Assembly: GCA_964017235.1 (NCBI GenBank) | Contig: OZ024938.1 | Span: 6,005,454 to 6,069,453 of the forward strand | Direction of reading: 5' to 3' | DNA length: 64,000 nt | From: Sabellastarte sp. h YS-2021 | Taxonomy: Eukaryota; Annelida; Polychaeta; Sabellida; Sabellidae | Part shown: in pieces, positions 35,440 through 46,639 of the stretch | How positions within the stretch are numbered: the stretch's first letter is position 1 | How the letters are laid out: the number at the start of each line of letters is the position of its first letter | The notes under the pieces: model-generated | Seen by the model: the letters and a program-made list of their open reading frames with translations, nothing else | Databases searched by the model: none | Told to the model about the DNA's origin: nothing | Program-made: the position numbers and the translations under genes

Positions 35440-35905
35440 TTCACATTACAGGGCGGTAAGTCCCGCAGTTAGAAGTTTTACTCGGCGGCAGAAGCCCTAC
35501 AAGGCCTCCACATTTGGTGTATCATTCAAACTACAGGCTCTATAAGCCACGGTTATAGGCATTGGGGGAAACGCCCATCTTCCAACTACCGTCAGAGGTT
35601 TGGATGCGTATTCATGACACAGTGGCAAAAAATCCATTTACCTTCAATTGCCTTATGTCGCCGTGTTACACGGAAAGACGACTGAGTCACAACCTTAGTT
35701 ACACTGTGGACCACACCTTCAGATACCATAGCAAGAAATTCATCTGCGCCCGCTCTAATTCATCTGCGCATGCTCAAGGTACTAAATTCAGAGGTGGAAA
35801 GTTCAAACATTTTAATACTTCCATAGCATGCGCAAGGTAATGGACATTTCACCACTGTGGTACAAGGTTGTATACGTATCTCGGATGGTAGTTGAAGGAT
35901 AGGGT
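35440..35905 (+). mobile_element. Foldback repeat, copy 1
   Basis: Starts ATTCACATTACAGGGCGGTA, followed by GCAGTTAGAAGTTTTACTCG and GCGGCAGAAGCC. It holds an internal inverted repeat: CTTCCAACTACCGTCAGAGG near 35578 against GGATGGTAGTTGAAGG near 35884. The reverse complement of 44500-44995 follows the same order, so the two are copies in opposite orientation. Non-coding; an AT-skewed ORF read through it has no family. Superfamily not assigned. Confidence 0.6.
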
Positions 35906-36710
35906 TGTTTTGCTATAACCATGGCTTGTACTCCCTTTTGTGTACATAAGGTATTATGAGAGTGCTGAACTATTAACAGCTTGCCTCTAATGTCATCAAG
36001 TATTTGTTTACTTGAAATTTTCAACATACGATAACTTCCTTATTTCTCTATGGACTTTGGCCAAACAAAATCGAAAAGAAGCAGTATGAAAATTATCTTT
36101 ATAATTGGTATGTAGGATGTATTGGAAGGACAAAGAGTTTTGAAAATATTTACAAAAAAACTGGAAGTTATTTACAGAAAATAAGCAGACGCATACGACC
36201 TTTGTAACTATGTGATTAATAGGTCACAATAACATCTGCAGAAAATATGGGATGTTTGTCCATCTGATGTCACAACATTATGCATTTTGATGGGATTGGC
36301 TCATTCAATGAATTATGTAAAGGGATTTTTAGTTTTTGTAGAAATATATAATTTGTTGTTGAAAAGTTTAAAAAAATCCACTTGACATTTTAACTATAAA
36401 TATACAGCTCCTTAAAGTCCCCTTAATTGATTCCAGAATCTTGTAAATTTTAGGCTTGCTTAATTTAATCTTTAGACATAGAAGGACCCATTTTTACTTT
36501 TAAAAATAAAATGATGCTTTCGTGTTTACATTTTTGTGAAACAATTTTAACTTGGTGAAGCAAAATACTAATTATAACTGCAATAAATCCATAAACAAAA
36601 TGCTAACAATGGCTTGTATATTGTAATGACTGTCATCTAATAATTTTGTTTTAACTGTACAATCACATAATAGTACGATAGCATGATCTGGTAGAGACAT
36701 TGTAGATTTT

Positions 36711-36788
36711 TAGCAGCACTTCATTAATCTTTAACAGCCCTCAGACCTGACAGCCTTTGGGCTGTTAAGGATTAATACCGTGCTGCTA
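36711..36788. repeat. Isolated 30-bp-arm hairpin
   Basis: Left arm TAGCAGCACTTCATTAATCT.. (36711-36740), 18-nt loop, right arm 36759-36788 whose reverse complement starts TAGCAGCACGGTATTAATCC. 26 of 30 positions pair. Size and shape resemble a microRNA precursor or a tiny foldback element. Confidence 0.6.
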
Positions 36789-37099
36789 TAGACATGTAGC
36801 ACTGTACAAAATCATGTTATTGTACTATTATGTGATTGTGCTATTAATAAATAAATCGATAAACAGTCCCCGTATGTTAATGTTAAACATTTATTATCTA
36901 TTTGAGGCCCCAGTGAAAGAATTGTTGACAAGTTTGGTTTTTATCATTTGTTTCTCACCTCTGAAGTCTTGGATTGCACTCCAACTCTGTCTTGATGAAA
37001 TACTTTTTCTGATTGATTCATTAATGAGTTTATTGTTTCAAATACTGGACACAAAGTTTGAGGCTATGGGATAATAAATTAACCTCCTTCGCAGGTTAA

Positions 37100-37330
37100 T
37101 TATTTATTTATTTATTTTTTTTTTTTGTCGCTTTCAACACTGTACAGGTCATATCCTGATGGGTAGTTTTATCTTCAGAGAAAACCCGCACATAAAATTG
37201 GTCAAGGTTCTGTACTGTAAACTGCCGACCATCGCTAAGAAACTACCAACTTTCCCACATAGGGTCTGGGGTTGAACCGCTGACTTCAAAGGTGGGAGGC
37301 GACTGTGTTACCACTGCACCAGATTCACCC
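37100..37330 (-). repeat. tRNA-derived SINE family 1, copy e (minus)
   Basis: Reverse complement carries B box GGTTCAACCCC, GGCAGTTTACAGTACAGAAC, CCTGTACAGTGTTGAAAG and an (AAAT)n tail with a long A run. GCAGGTTAA flanks both sides (37091-37099, 37338-37346), a target duplication. The A-box half is diverged. Confidence 0.85.
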
Positions 37331-37619
37331 TTCTTTGGCAGGTTAAAGCTAGGCCCATGACTCAGCCATATCTCAAATTGAGTGTCTTTGTGAAAACACT
37401 GTAGTTTGAGTCTGTGTGTTCAGCCAAGAAGTGTCAAATACTTGAGTTGAGATTTTTAGATTTGGAAATAGAGACCGGACAAAAGCCTTTTTTGGGGGGA
37501 AATGTGACACCACAAGTTGTAAGGTGCATAAATGAGTACATACAGCTTTTCATCATAAGAGAATGACAAATTGTTACATCCCCAGTCTGAAGGACGAGAA
37601 TTGTATGTTTTCCCCACTC

Positions 37620-37900
37620 CAGTGACAAACCATAAAGATAAGCAAAACAGGATTGAGCGAGCTCTAGCAAGGCTCGTTCTTCTAGAGAACATTTATTTTC
37701 TAATTTTTTGTGTCTCTGGACTTTCATGAATTGTAGTATAGCAGGATGAATGCCTGTCTCTTCACTGAAGTTAAGCAGTAACATGCTATATGTTAGTACT
37801 TGCATGGATGACCCGCCTCAGTGCACTACTCGTGTCTCTGATGTCCTTGCAGCTCTTGCTAGTAGACTGGAACCCCTTTCTGCCATATTAGTATCCATTC
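37620..37900 (+). repeat. 5S-rRNA-derived repeat (SINE3-like), copy 1
   Basis: At 37762-37818 the + strand reads CACTGAAGTTAAGCAG, a 13-base spacer, and TTAGTACTTGCATGGATGAC CCGCC: the internal promoter of 5S rRNA (A box and C box) in correct order and spacing. The 5' half of 5S is not recognisable, so it is not a functional 5S gene. The flanks (GAGCGAGCTCTAGCAAGGCT; TGTGTCTCTGGACTTTCATG; GCTAGTAGACTGGAACCCC) also match the second copy at 41990-42240, so the 5S part belongs to a dispersed element. Confidence 0.65.
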
Positions 37901-39118
37901 CTTTGTTTCAATAAAAAGTCCATTATATTTATTAAAAGAATGCAGACAAATTTGTGTGTAAAATATCCATAGTTACAGGCAACAGCAAATATATAAAATA
38001 ATCAGTTTTAATATGAGAATATTTTCTCCTTTTCTGCATAGATTTTAATGCAAAAGTATCTAGTGAGATGAAGTGGACAGATATGTAATTGTAGGTTCCA
38101 CTATATATTTGAATCTTTATAATCTAGCAGGCCTCATTACAGATTATGTCACTTGTGAAATCTAACCCGCGGCTTTAGGGTGCGCCCTGGTTATGATTAA
38201 GAAAATGGATATTTAGGTTATGGTGTCTCCCCTAGGATACTGATGGATAAATTTTACTATTAAAGAATCTGAAACTTTGACCTTTTAATTTAACCTCAGA
38301 TGTAGTATTCCTCTGAATGTGTATGGGGTGCCTCTATACCCCCTACAGGTTTTGAGTGCTGAAAGAATACCCCTCTATTTATGTGTGTTTCGAGATTAAA
38401 TAATTAATGAATTATTTACAAAAAACGCACTTGTTTACGCATTTGTGATGCTAAATATTCATGGCAAGGCGTTGCCATGGAATATAAACAAACATCACCC
38501 AGTCTGTACAGCATGGTATTTCAGGCAATTTCATGGTAATTAACAGAAAATGATCTTTGGCCAAGTTTTATTTTTGCCCCTTTTCAACAGATTCAGTCTC
38601 CTTAGCCCCCCCCCCCCCCCCCATTTAAAGTGGCTGGATTGTAAAATCCACCATGAAAGTGGGACAGGGGTTTAATAGACGGCGTGCAGTACTTGGAAGT
38701 AAACGGAGTATATTTGAATTTATTGATTTTTGGATGACGGATGACGTCATACAATTGGATACTTGATATGCATTTTGCGTAGACAGACAGATTGCTAAGT
38801 TTATACACATGGGAAATAAGGCTTCATTAATCCAAATAATTGGTCCATTCAAGTAGGTTTTTGTGTAGCTATATTATATATAGGTGTTTAAGCCGCCCAC
38901 ACGAATCTACAAATATATTAATATATCCACTAAATACAGAAAAAATATAAATAAGTTATTTTGTCTACATGTATTTATAATTATCTGGCTGAAAGAAATT
39001 GTTCCAGTTACTGTGAAACCGATTATACAGTATGCTTTTGTCTGAAAAACAAATTGAATAATTAATAACAAAATTGAATTTCAGTATGAATATAACAAGG
39101 ACCCAATTTTATATCATT
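37901..39118. other. Non-coding interval
   Basis: AT-rich DNA with a run of C at 38606-38622 and a GGATGACGTCATACA block near 38739. No gene recognised. Confidence 0.4.
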
Positions 39119-39122
39119 ATAA

Positions 39123-39363
39123 AAGTTATTTAATTAATTTATTTTATCTTTTACATCACACCTAGTACCTTATATGTCTTTATATTGTGACAGGTAGTTG
39201 GAAGGGTGGAGGAAACCAGTACATACAGTTGGTCAAGGTCTTGCACTGTAAACCACAGACCTAGTGCAAGTAACTGACAGCTTTCCTACTTCAAGTCAGA
39301 CTAGGATTCAAACTCTGTCCTCAGAGGTGGGAGGTGAGTGGGTTACCACTGCACCACAATACC
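39123..39363 (-). repeat. tRNA-derived SINE family 1, copy f (minus, old)
   Basis: Reverse complement contains a degraded head (GTGGTGCAGTGGTAACCCAC, CCCACCTCTGAGGACAGAGT), a B box-like TTTGAATCC, and body blocks TTTACAGTGCAAGACC and TGTACTGGTTTCCTCC. Substitutions are numerous, so this is an old copy. Confidence 0.75.
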
Positions 39364-39616
39364 CCCTCATAAAATTATTTAAGTTATAAGTATCAAAACA
39401 ACATTTAGTATTACATCATTTATCTTTGTATTACAGTAGTTCATCTGTTACAGATCATCACAAGACATAGCCAATTTTCAGCTCTGAGACTATTAAGAAC
39501 TTTGTTCTCAAACTTAATTGTTTGCTTTTATTTTCGCAGGAAGATTAGGGTGTATTATGGAAACCATTTGAAACTTAGCCAAATAACTGGAGAGATTGGT
39601 CAGACCCCGACACCTG

Positions 39617-40543
39617 AGGCCAGGTTTACAAAGATTCTTAAACTCATGCTTAAACTCAGATCATGTTGAAATTGGTATTTTCTAAAGTAATCTCATGTGA
39701 GAATAAAATTAAGCTCAACTTATATGTAAGCGAGCATTTCATTGGTTGATACCACAGCAATTCTCAAAGTCACACATAAACTCAAACATAAACTCATGCA
39801 TAAACTCAGTCTTGAGCTTATAGCTACTGGTTATTATAGAGGCTTTATGCTAGTTACACTGGAGGGTTTTCATGTTACACTGCAGTACCAATATAATTTT
39901 TTTGTGAACTTCACTTAAAATCTGACACAGTAGTGCAAGTTTTCCATTATTTTACAGGTACAATCTATTAATTCTGTGTTAATATATGATTGATACAGAA
40001 AAAATTACATTAAAGAAACTACAATCTTTGGCTTATGTTTATATATGAATTTAGCCAAAGAGAGTCATGTGAGTGTTCTCTATGAATAATTACCACTATT
40101 TGGTATATTTTGAAGGGCAAAAGAATTTAAGCTCTGTGTTATTCTTACTAATAAATTAAAACAAATGGGTGAATTTTGACTCATAATAAGGAAGATCTTT
40201 GAAAATATGACCCCTAATCAAATCACAGAAGTAAATTTCTGCAAAAAGCTACTACAGATATTATGGCTCAGGTTTATTGTCATTAATTGATCATAAACTC
40301 ATTTCTTGAGTCTATCTAGTTTAAGCATATTCAAAGCCTGAGAATTGTCAAAAATGTCAACAAAAGTGAGTTTAAGCACAAACTAAGAAAATGAGTTTAT
40401 GTGTGAGTTTTAAGGTGAGTTTAAGTTTAAAAATTTTCAGTACTGTAAAAAGTTTGAGTTTAAGCATAAACTCATAAAGATGAGTTTGTAGGTGAGTTTT
40501 AACATGAATTTAAGTTTAAGAATCTTTGTAAATACGGGCCCGG
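39617..40543. mobile_element. Long inverted-repeat element, ~0.93 kb
   Basis: The left end GGCCAGGTTTACAAAGATTC and the right end, reverse complemented, CGTATTTACAAAGATTCTTA share TTTACAAAGATTCTTAAACT. Both ends go on into stretches built of AACTCA / TGAGTTTA motifs (39640-39820 and 40360-40530), so the termini are long and internally repetitive. No coding sequence. A terminal fragment recurs at 15918-15946 (GAGTTTAAGAATCTTTTTAA, TACGGGCCCGGAAG). Superfamily unknown. Confidence 0.65.
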
Positions 40544-41985
40544 AAGTTAATCAGTCTGGTAGAGGTGGATCAGGACACTGCCCCTGTCTTGTAGCTTTGT
40601 GTCACTATGACTTGTCATGATCAGATACGACTTGTTGGTTTGAGTTTTATGGCTTGTCCTCATAGTCTCACATCTGATCGTGGAAAAATATATTTGGACC
40701 CTAAGTCAGGTAGAAATCTGAATCCAGAAATGCTGGGACGTACTACTACGTCCTGTTGGGGAGGTGAAACCAACCCATATTTTTGTGCATTTTTTCTTGC
40801 TTTTTGTCCCGATCTTTGACTTACCCTACCTTACTCTAGAGTCGGTAAGAGTTGGGAAGGGTCGGCTTCAGTGGAACACCCCCATAATAAAAAGGTCGAT
40901 TGTTATGTACGTAGTTAGGACTGATGAGATGAAACATTAATTGTCAGAAAAATGCTCACTTGTAAATGTTTACAAATAGGGAATTGGTTGGTAGGTCCGG
41001 TGTCTCGGTATCGAGAGCATTTTATTGAACTACTGTGACAAGATTTTACCACAGCCACTTCACTTGTCAACACATTTAATGGAAAGAAATCTTAAAATAT
41101 TGGAACAAAAAAAAAACAAATCTAAAGAAACAAACTCACCTCCAATGCTTGTGCTTTTGCAGCATTTTTGTTGAGCCAAACTGCAATGTTTTGGTGAAGC
41201 CATTACGACACACTATAAACCTCCAACTCGTTTGTCAACACATATAATTGAAAGAAACCTTAACATATTGAAAATATGCCACAAATTTGAAGAAATTACA
41301 CACATTTATCCCATATTTCTCTACATTTGGGGACTTTCATTGCACTTTTACTGACAGAAAACATCCAGGTTTCAATAGGGTGTACTAAAACAAAGAGTCC
41401 TTGAATTGAGACGGTTTTGTATTGGCGCCCTTTCGATGTACACATATTTGATAACGGCCCAACCCTAGTTTGAAACATATGACAATGACCTACCATAAAA
41501 AATTATGCTCCAAAACTTCTCAAAAATTATACCATTAATGAGAAAGCGCTCATAGAGTGCAAACCTCAAGATGTTTTTTTCTATCTTGTATCCAGAATAT
41601 AATCCAGACATTTCTGAAAATGTTACAATACTTCGTCAATTACCCAGACCCTAACCACAGATAAAATTTCAGAAAGTTCAATGAATTACTTTGCAAGTAA
41701 TCACAGATACAGATAAACAAACATACAGACAAACAAACACAACCAAAACAAAACCTCTAGCACCAGGTAACAATTCTAATTCTATTTGTACTTTTATAGC
41801 TGTAAATCTCTGTCTTAAAGACAGACTCTAAATTATGTAATACAGAAATACAGGGATCCATAATCAACTGCCCAGAGAAACATAAAGACACATGACTCCA
41901 TTTTGCATGATTGGGGTAATCGGAAGGCTGGAAGAGCAGATTCCTTGCTAGTAGCACTGACTCCATAAAAGTCCGGTGACAAAAA
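40544..41985. other. Non-coding interval with a Harbinger-like terminus
   Basis: At 40870-40888 AGTGGAACACCCCCATAA resembles the right end of the Harbinger family (GGTGGAACACCCACA + TAA), preceded by GGGTCGGCTTC; the matching left end was not found. Between 41040 and 41290 a ~170-bp segment (TTGTCAACACAT.TAAT.GAAAGAAA) is tandemly repeated twice. No gene. Confidence 0.35.
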
Positions 41986-41989
41986 AAAC

Positions 41990-42240
41990 AAGGCTGAAAA
42001 GGGTTTTGGTCTACTAGCCTGAGCCACAAGAGTAGTGCACTGAGGTGGTCACCCATAACAAGTACTAATGAAGCCCATTGCTGCTTCACTTCATCGTTGA
42101 GATGTACTCATCACGCTACTCCACAATTCACGAAATTCCAGAGACAAAATTTTAAAAAGCGTCTGAGCCTTGCTAGAGCTGGCCCTTAAAAATGATCTCT
42201 AAAAAAGTGATCTCTAGACGAACAAGCCCGGCTGGAGCTC
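41990..42240 (-). repeat. 5S-rRNA-derived repeat (SINE3-like), copy 2 (minus)
   Basis: On the minus strand GATGAAGTGAAGCAGCAATGGG, then TTAGTACTTGTTATGGGTGA CCACC: a 5S-type internal promoter, slightly diverged. The flanking blocks (TTTTGTCTCTGGAATTTCGT, CCAGCTCTAGCAAGGCTC, GGCTAGTAGACC) match copy 1 at 37620-37900, in inverted orientation 4 kb away. Confidence 0.62.
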
Positions 42241-43150
42241 ACATTTCAAAATAGATTGAAAGAATAAACCCCTAAATTGAGTTTATCAAGACAAATAAAT
42301 AAATTTACATTCAAACAGAAATATTTTTAAGAGTTATAGCTCTTTTTTAGGATATAGAGTGGTCAATTCTGAGCTACGTCTCAAAACAATCGGCAAATAA
42401 AATATCTGTCTTAAAGTCTGTAGACAAAATGTTGTGTGCTTAATTTTAGGCTAGGAAAATAAACCCAGATTTAAATTAAATGGATGGAAATTCAAAAGTA
42501 CTTTTTACATTTTAAACGTATGTGCATCAGAGTGATTTCCTATACTTGATCAAAATAAGTATAAATATTTTTGTATAAAAAATTGTTATTTATTGTCCAA
42601 AACAAAGATATCAATAAACTTATCCTTACTTTTAAACTTTTACAGATTTACTAAACATTATTTCCGTATTCTATGATTTATCTATTATCTTCAAGGCAAA
42701 GTATTTAATACAAAATGGGGATAAGTGGGCGATAATTGGATGTCCTAAAATATTTTGATAAAGCAGCCTTTGGCGTCTTATAACCATACATATATGTCCT
42801 AGAGGACTAATAGAAGTGACTGGGTCTAATAAAATAGAATTTCTGACACCAGACCAGAAAGAAAGCAAGGTAATTCTTTCATACACAGGACTTGTAGTAG
42901 ATTGTTTCAAGGTCTATGTGGGGTATACGACCGGAATTGGATCTGGTGTTGGATGTGACTGATTTAGGTTTAATAGAGAGATTTCATATATTTATGTAAT
43001 ATATGACGTTATAATTACGTCGGCAGTAGATGTGTTATCACGTGATTTTAGCCTTTTAGAGGTCCATTTTCTAATATTTTATACATAAAGGGCAGCTTCC
43101 TAATGGCCACTCTCTCTTATCCCTTTTATTACAAAAGCTACACGACAAAA
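42241..43150. other. Non-coding interval
   Basis: No feature recognised apart from a lone GGCGATAATTGGA (42728-42740) that resembles the inner repeat of the 4203-4439 element. Confidence 0.4.
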
Positions 43151-43151
43151 A

Positions 43152-43868
43152 TAGACATATGACAGCTCCATATGTAGATAAATATCCAAAACATATTTTG
43201 GTCAAGTTTAAGTTGTCTGTATTAAAACTTATCTGTTTCAGAAGTCTTTCCCTCCCTAGGTTTTCTAACTACCGAACACCAATGGTCAGTAGTCGTCTAG
43301 ACTACTGTAACTCTTTACTCTATGGGGTAAGCAAGTCCAACATAGCCAAACTACAGAGAGTCTAGAATGCTCTTTGCCGCATCATCTTCAGACTTGACAA
43401 AATGAGTCATGTTGCACCCTTTTGAAAAAACTCCACTGGCTCCCAATTCAACATCGCATCCTCTTTAAGTATAATCTTTTGGTATTCAAGGCTATTAATC
43501 TCTCACAGCCCCCGTATCTTTCAGCTTTAATAAGATCGAGCAGTCTCACTCGCGGCAACAGACTATCTATATCCTCAACCCGCCCTAAGAAGCACATAGG
43601 CAGGCGTGGCTTTGCAGTAGCTGCACCAGCTGAATGGAACAAGCTGCCACAGACTGTCAGATCTCAGCAAACAATAGATGCTTTCAGAAGCCAGCTAAAG
43701 ACCTACTTGTTTAGGCTGGCATACCCACCACCTTAGTTATACCCTGGCGGGCGCTTTTTAAATGTTGACCCATGCCTGTCCCTGGACTCTTCCCTTCTTG
43801 GACTTAAGCGCATTAGAGGATTTGTATCAATTTTGCGCTATATAAATCCTACTATTATTATTATTTTA
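43152..43868 (+). pseudogene. 5'-truncated LINE (CR1/L2-like) 3' end, family L-A
   Basis: Encodes the C-terminal end of a non-LTR reverse transcriptase in two frames: VSSRLDYCNSLLYGVSKSN and AKLQRV (then TAG), and after a frameshift near 43420 KKLHWLPIQHRILFKYNLLV, GRRGFAVAAPAEWNKLP and FRSQLKTYLFRLAYPPP, which closes the ORF at 43734-43736. The 3' tail TTTTGCGCTATATAAATCCT ends in (ATT)n. Truncated and frameshifted, hence inactive. Confidence 0.85.
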
Positions 43869-44076
43869 GGAAACACCTCAAAACCCACCTCTTCAGCTCT
43901 AGTTTCCCAGCTTAGTTTTCTTCCCTCCTGGCCACACCCACAATCCTGGATTACTGACCTTGTACACCCCTCTACTCTCCCTATTTTAAATGAATTTGTT
44001 TAATTAGCCCTTTGAGTTCCCCTTTGTGGGGAAGATTTTGCACTTACAAAGCAGTAGATTAGATCAGATTAGATAT
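43869..44076 (+). repeat. LINE 3' tail, family L-B
   Basis: Starts with the end of an ORF (RKHLKTHLFSSSFPA then stop) and continues with CTGGATTACTGACCTTGTAC, CCCCTTTGTGGGGAAG and GCAGTAGATTAGATCAGATT. The last blocks match the 3' end of the LINE at 19180-19400 on the opposite strand. It sits directly after the (ATT)n tail of L-A. Confidence 0.7.
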
Positions 44077-44499
44077 CAACAACAAAACATTGATCTGAAG
44101 CTGGGAAAAATCGCTGTCACTAAGTCGATGTCAGCTGTCATTAAACCCTGAACTCAAATTTGAGCATATACTTTGGTAGGGTAGAATACTAAATTTAAGT
44201 TTTTATTTATATGCGACTGAGTTTAACTTTACTTTGAAATTTTTGTGAATATCAAAAGTAGCACAGACCATACCTAAACTTTACCCTTGTTTCTATGTTC
44301 AATATTATAATAACCTCCACCAAGGAAGTATTCTTTTCAGGACCGTTTGTCTGTTCATTTGTTTGTTAGCAGGTTTACACATATGCTGCTATTTGGATCT
44401 TCTGAAGATGGGTAGAGAAGAAAAGCTGCGAGTCTAGAAAATTTGGTACTCTTTAATATTCTAATCAGGGCATTTTGGACACACTGGCATTGGATTTGG

Positions 44500-44995
44500 A
44501 TCCTTTAACTACCATCCGTGTTCGTATGTGACCGTGTTACACAATGTCGAAACATCTTTTACCTTGAGCATCCTACGGAAGTTTTAAAAATTTCCGCCTC
44601 TGGTTTTGGAACTGTGAACATGCACAGATGAAAGTGAGCATGTGCATTAAAATTTGTCTTACTACCGTAACATAAGGTGTGGTCCACGGTATGTATAAGG
44701 TTGTGACTCGGCCGACTTTTGGTGCAACATGGAGTCATAAGGTGAGTGGACGTAAATGTACATTTCACCACTCTGTCACACAGTCGCATACTTAACCTCA
44801 GATGGTAGTTGAAGGACAGGGGCATTTTGTCAACTGCCTATATAACCGCGGATTATACTGCTGTAGTGTAAATGCTACACTGAATCTTTGAAGGTATGTG
44901 GCATATCTGGAGGCGGTTCTGCCGCCTCGGAAAACCTCTAACTGCTGGACATGCCGCCGGTAGTGTGAATGGGGCATAAGGTGATACATTAAGGG
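44500..44995 (-). mobile_element. Foldback repeat, copy 2 (minus)
   Basis: Reverse complement starts ATTCACACTACCGGCGGCAT, GCAGTTAGAGGTTTTCCGAG, GCGGCAGAACCGCC, then TCCTTCAACTACCATCTGAG; near the other end ACGGATGGTAGTTAAAGGAT closes the internal inverted repeat. Order and spacing parallel 35440-35905. Confidence 0.6.
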
Positions 44996-46605
44996 CACTG
45001 CTTTTATATGCAAACTAGAAGTGGATGAGAATGCACAAACTCTCACCTACAGGTGATGCTGAAAGAAAAGTGGGCCACATTTGCTCCATGGTAGACCCAA
45101 CCTTTTGTGAAAATATAAACCCTATATAATGACAGAATTTGATGCATAATGTTGAGGAGTTGTGCATGTAGACAAATTTACAGATTTGCTATGAATGCGG
45201 CGCCTTCATTTTTCCTTCGTAATTTTTTTTGTTTGGTGACACAGTGGCAAGTACAAAAGAGATAACAATAAAATAATAGAAATACTTGTATAGTGCCAAC
45301 TTGAGGAGGATCCTCTAAAGTGCTGAACTCAGAAAAAGGGCAGTTCTAGGCTCCTTCATGCATTCTTTGACATTCTTTACCTTGTCTTTGGGGGGAGGGG
45401 GTTTGTTCTCCCTTACATCTATTTCAGATTTTAGTTATTTGGCCCTGACCTTTGACATTGTTTAATTCAGGTGACTTAGTCCACCTGGGCTCTTTTAGCT
45501 GGGCCAGTCATCTGCCTTGCTTTGGCTCTGGTTATACATATTTTGTCTTAAGCTTTGCACCCTTGAACCAGATCATTGATAGTTTTAACAATATACAGAT
45601 ATGTTCATATTTTCTTATTTATATGATCTAACTTGGACCTTTAAAAATATTCATTAAATTTCATTAAATACTTATTTATGAATATATTATAATTCTATGC
45701 ATAGATGTGTGCATTATGAATTTAATTTAATTGCCATTATGTTTAAGTAGACAAAATTTAATCTTATTTATAATAAAATATATAATCCCAAGTTTTCATT
45801 GTCTTTTGTCTGGCTAGGTGTATATGCAGAGATTAAGCCCTATAAAATTGTAATTAGAACTTCTAAGTCTTGTAATGCTGTTGATATTATACAGAGAACC
45901 TTATTACAGCTATAGATTGACTGACGTCTAACATCCTTTGCACCAAATTTTATTAGGCCTATCAGGATATAAAGTTGAAGGTACAGAGGGAAGTAGTGGT
46001 ATATTGGTAGGTTAAGATACGGATTCAAAACTATTGGACATCTACCAGCAAGAACCAACCTTCTGACTTTAGGTTGTTCCAGGGATTGAACCCAAGGCCT
46101 TGCAAATGAGTATGGATATTAAAATTTTAGAGGGTTTGCGTTTATAATAAAGTAATTAAAGTTTAAAAAAATTATTAGTGACACCACTTTTAAAAATACT
46201 TCAATTTTAGCAAAGCTTCAAATCAGCAATTTTAATGGATTTCCTTGACTTTGGTTACTTGCATGTGAAAATGCTGGGGAATGGTTATAAAAGCTTGAAA
46301 ACATTACTACTGGGTAAAAAAATATAATATTTTTCCTAATAGATCCTGTTTTAACATACACACAATTAGATAACTTGTAATGGAAAATTTCAAATTCAAT
46401 TCCACTAAACTTTTATAGCATTTATTCGCCACCCAAAATTCAGACTTTCACTTGCAACACCAAGTACAAATTTAAACATCACATAGATACAAGATTAATG
46501 TAGGATTTGTTAGGTACAATTTAAGGAAGCGGCAAGGTTTACCATATTTTCACCATATGTACACCTCTCCCTATTCAACATCTCCCCAACCCTATGTCCT
46601 CTGGA
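44996..46605. other. Non-coding interval
   Basis: AT-rich DNA. At 46076-46105 GTTCCAGGGATTGAACCCAA resembles a reversed tRNA B-box, probably a SINE remnant. No gene recognised. Confidence 0.4.
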
Positions 46606-46611
46606 ACTTAC

Positions 46612-46623
46612 GATTCCAGGATT
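46612..46623 (-). other. Candidate 12-nt microexon
   Basis: On the minus strand a run of T followed by GCAG (strong acceptor) precedes AATCCTGGAATC, which is followed at once by GTAAGT (consensus donor). The length is a multiple of three. It could belong to an unseen 5' extension of the three-exon gene or be chance in AT-rich DNA. Confidence 0.15.
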
Positions 46624-46639
46624 CTGCAAAAAAAAAGAT

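Noticed and set aside
36711..36788. Identity to vertebrate miR-16 start (TAGCAGCACG)
   Set aside because: Only the first ~10 bases agree, on both strands of a palindrome, and the miR-15/16 family is known from vertebrates; not called as that microRNA.
37762..37834. Functional 5S rRNA gene
   Set aside because: Only the internal promoter half is recognisable, with substitutions, and the similarity between the two copies extends beyond any 5S gene.
40866..40890. A third Harbinger-family element
   Set aside because: Only one end-like sequence (GTGGAACACCCCCATAA) was found, with no partner end or subterminal repeats.
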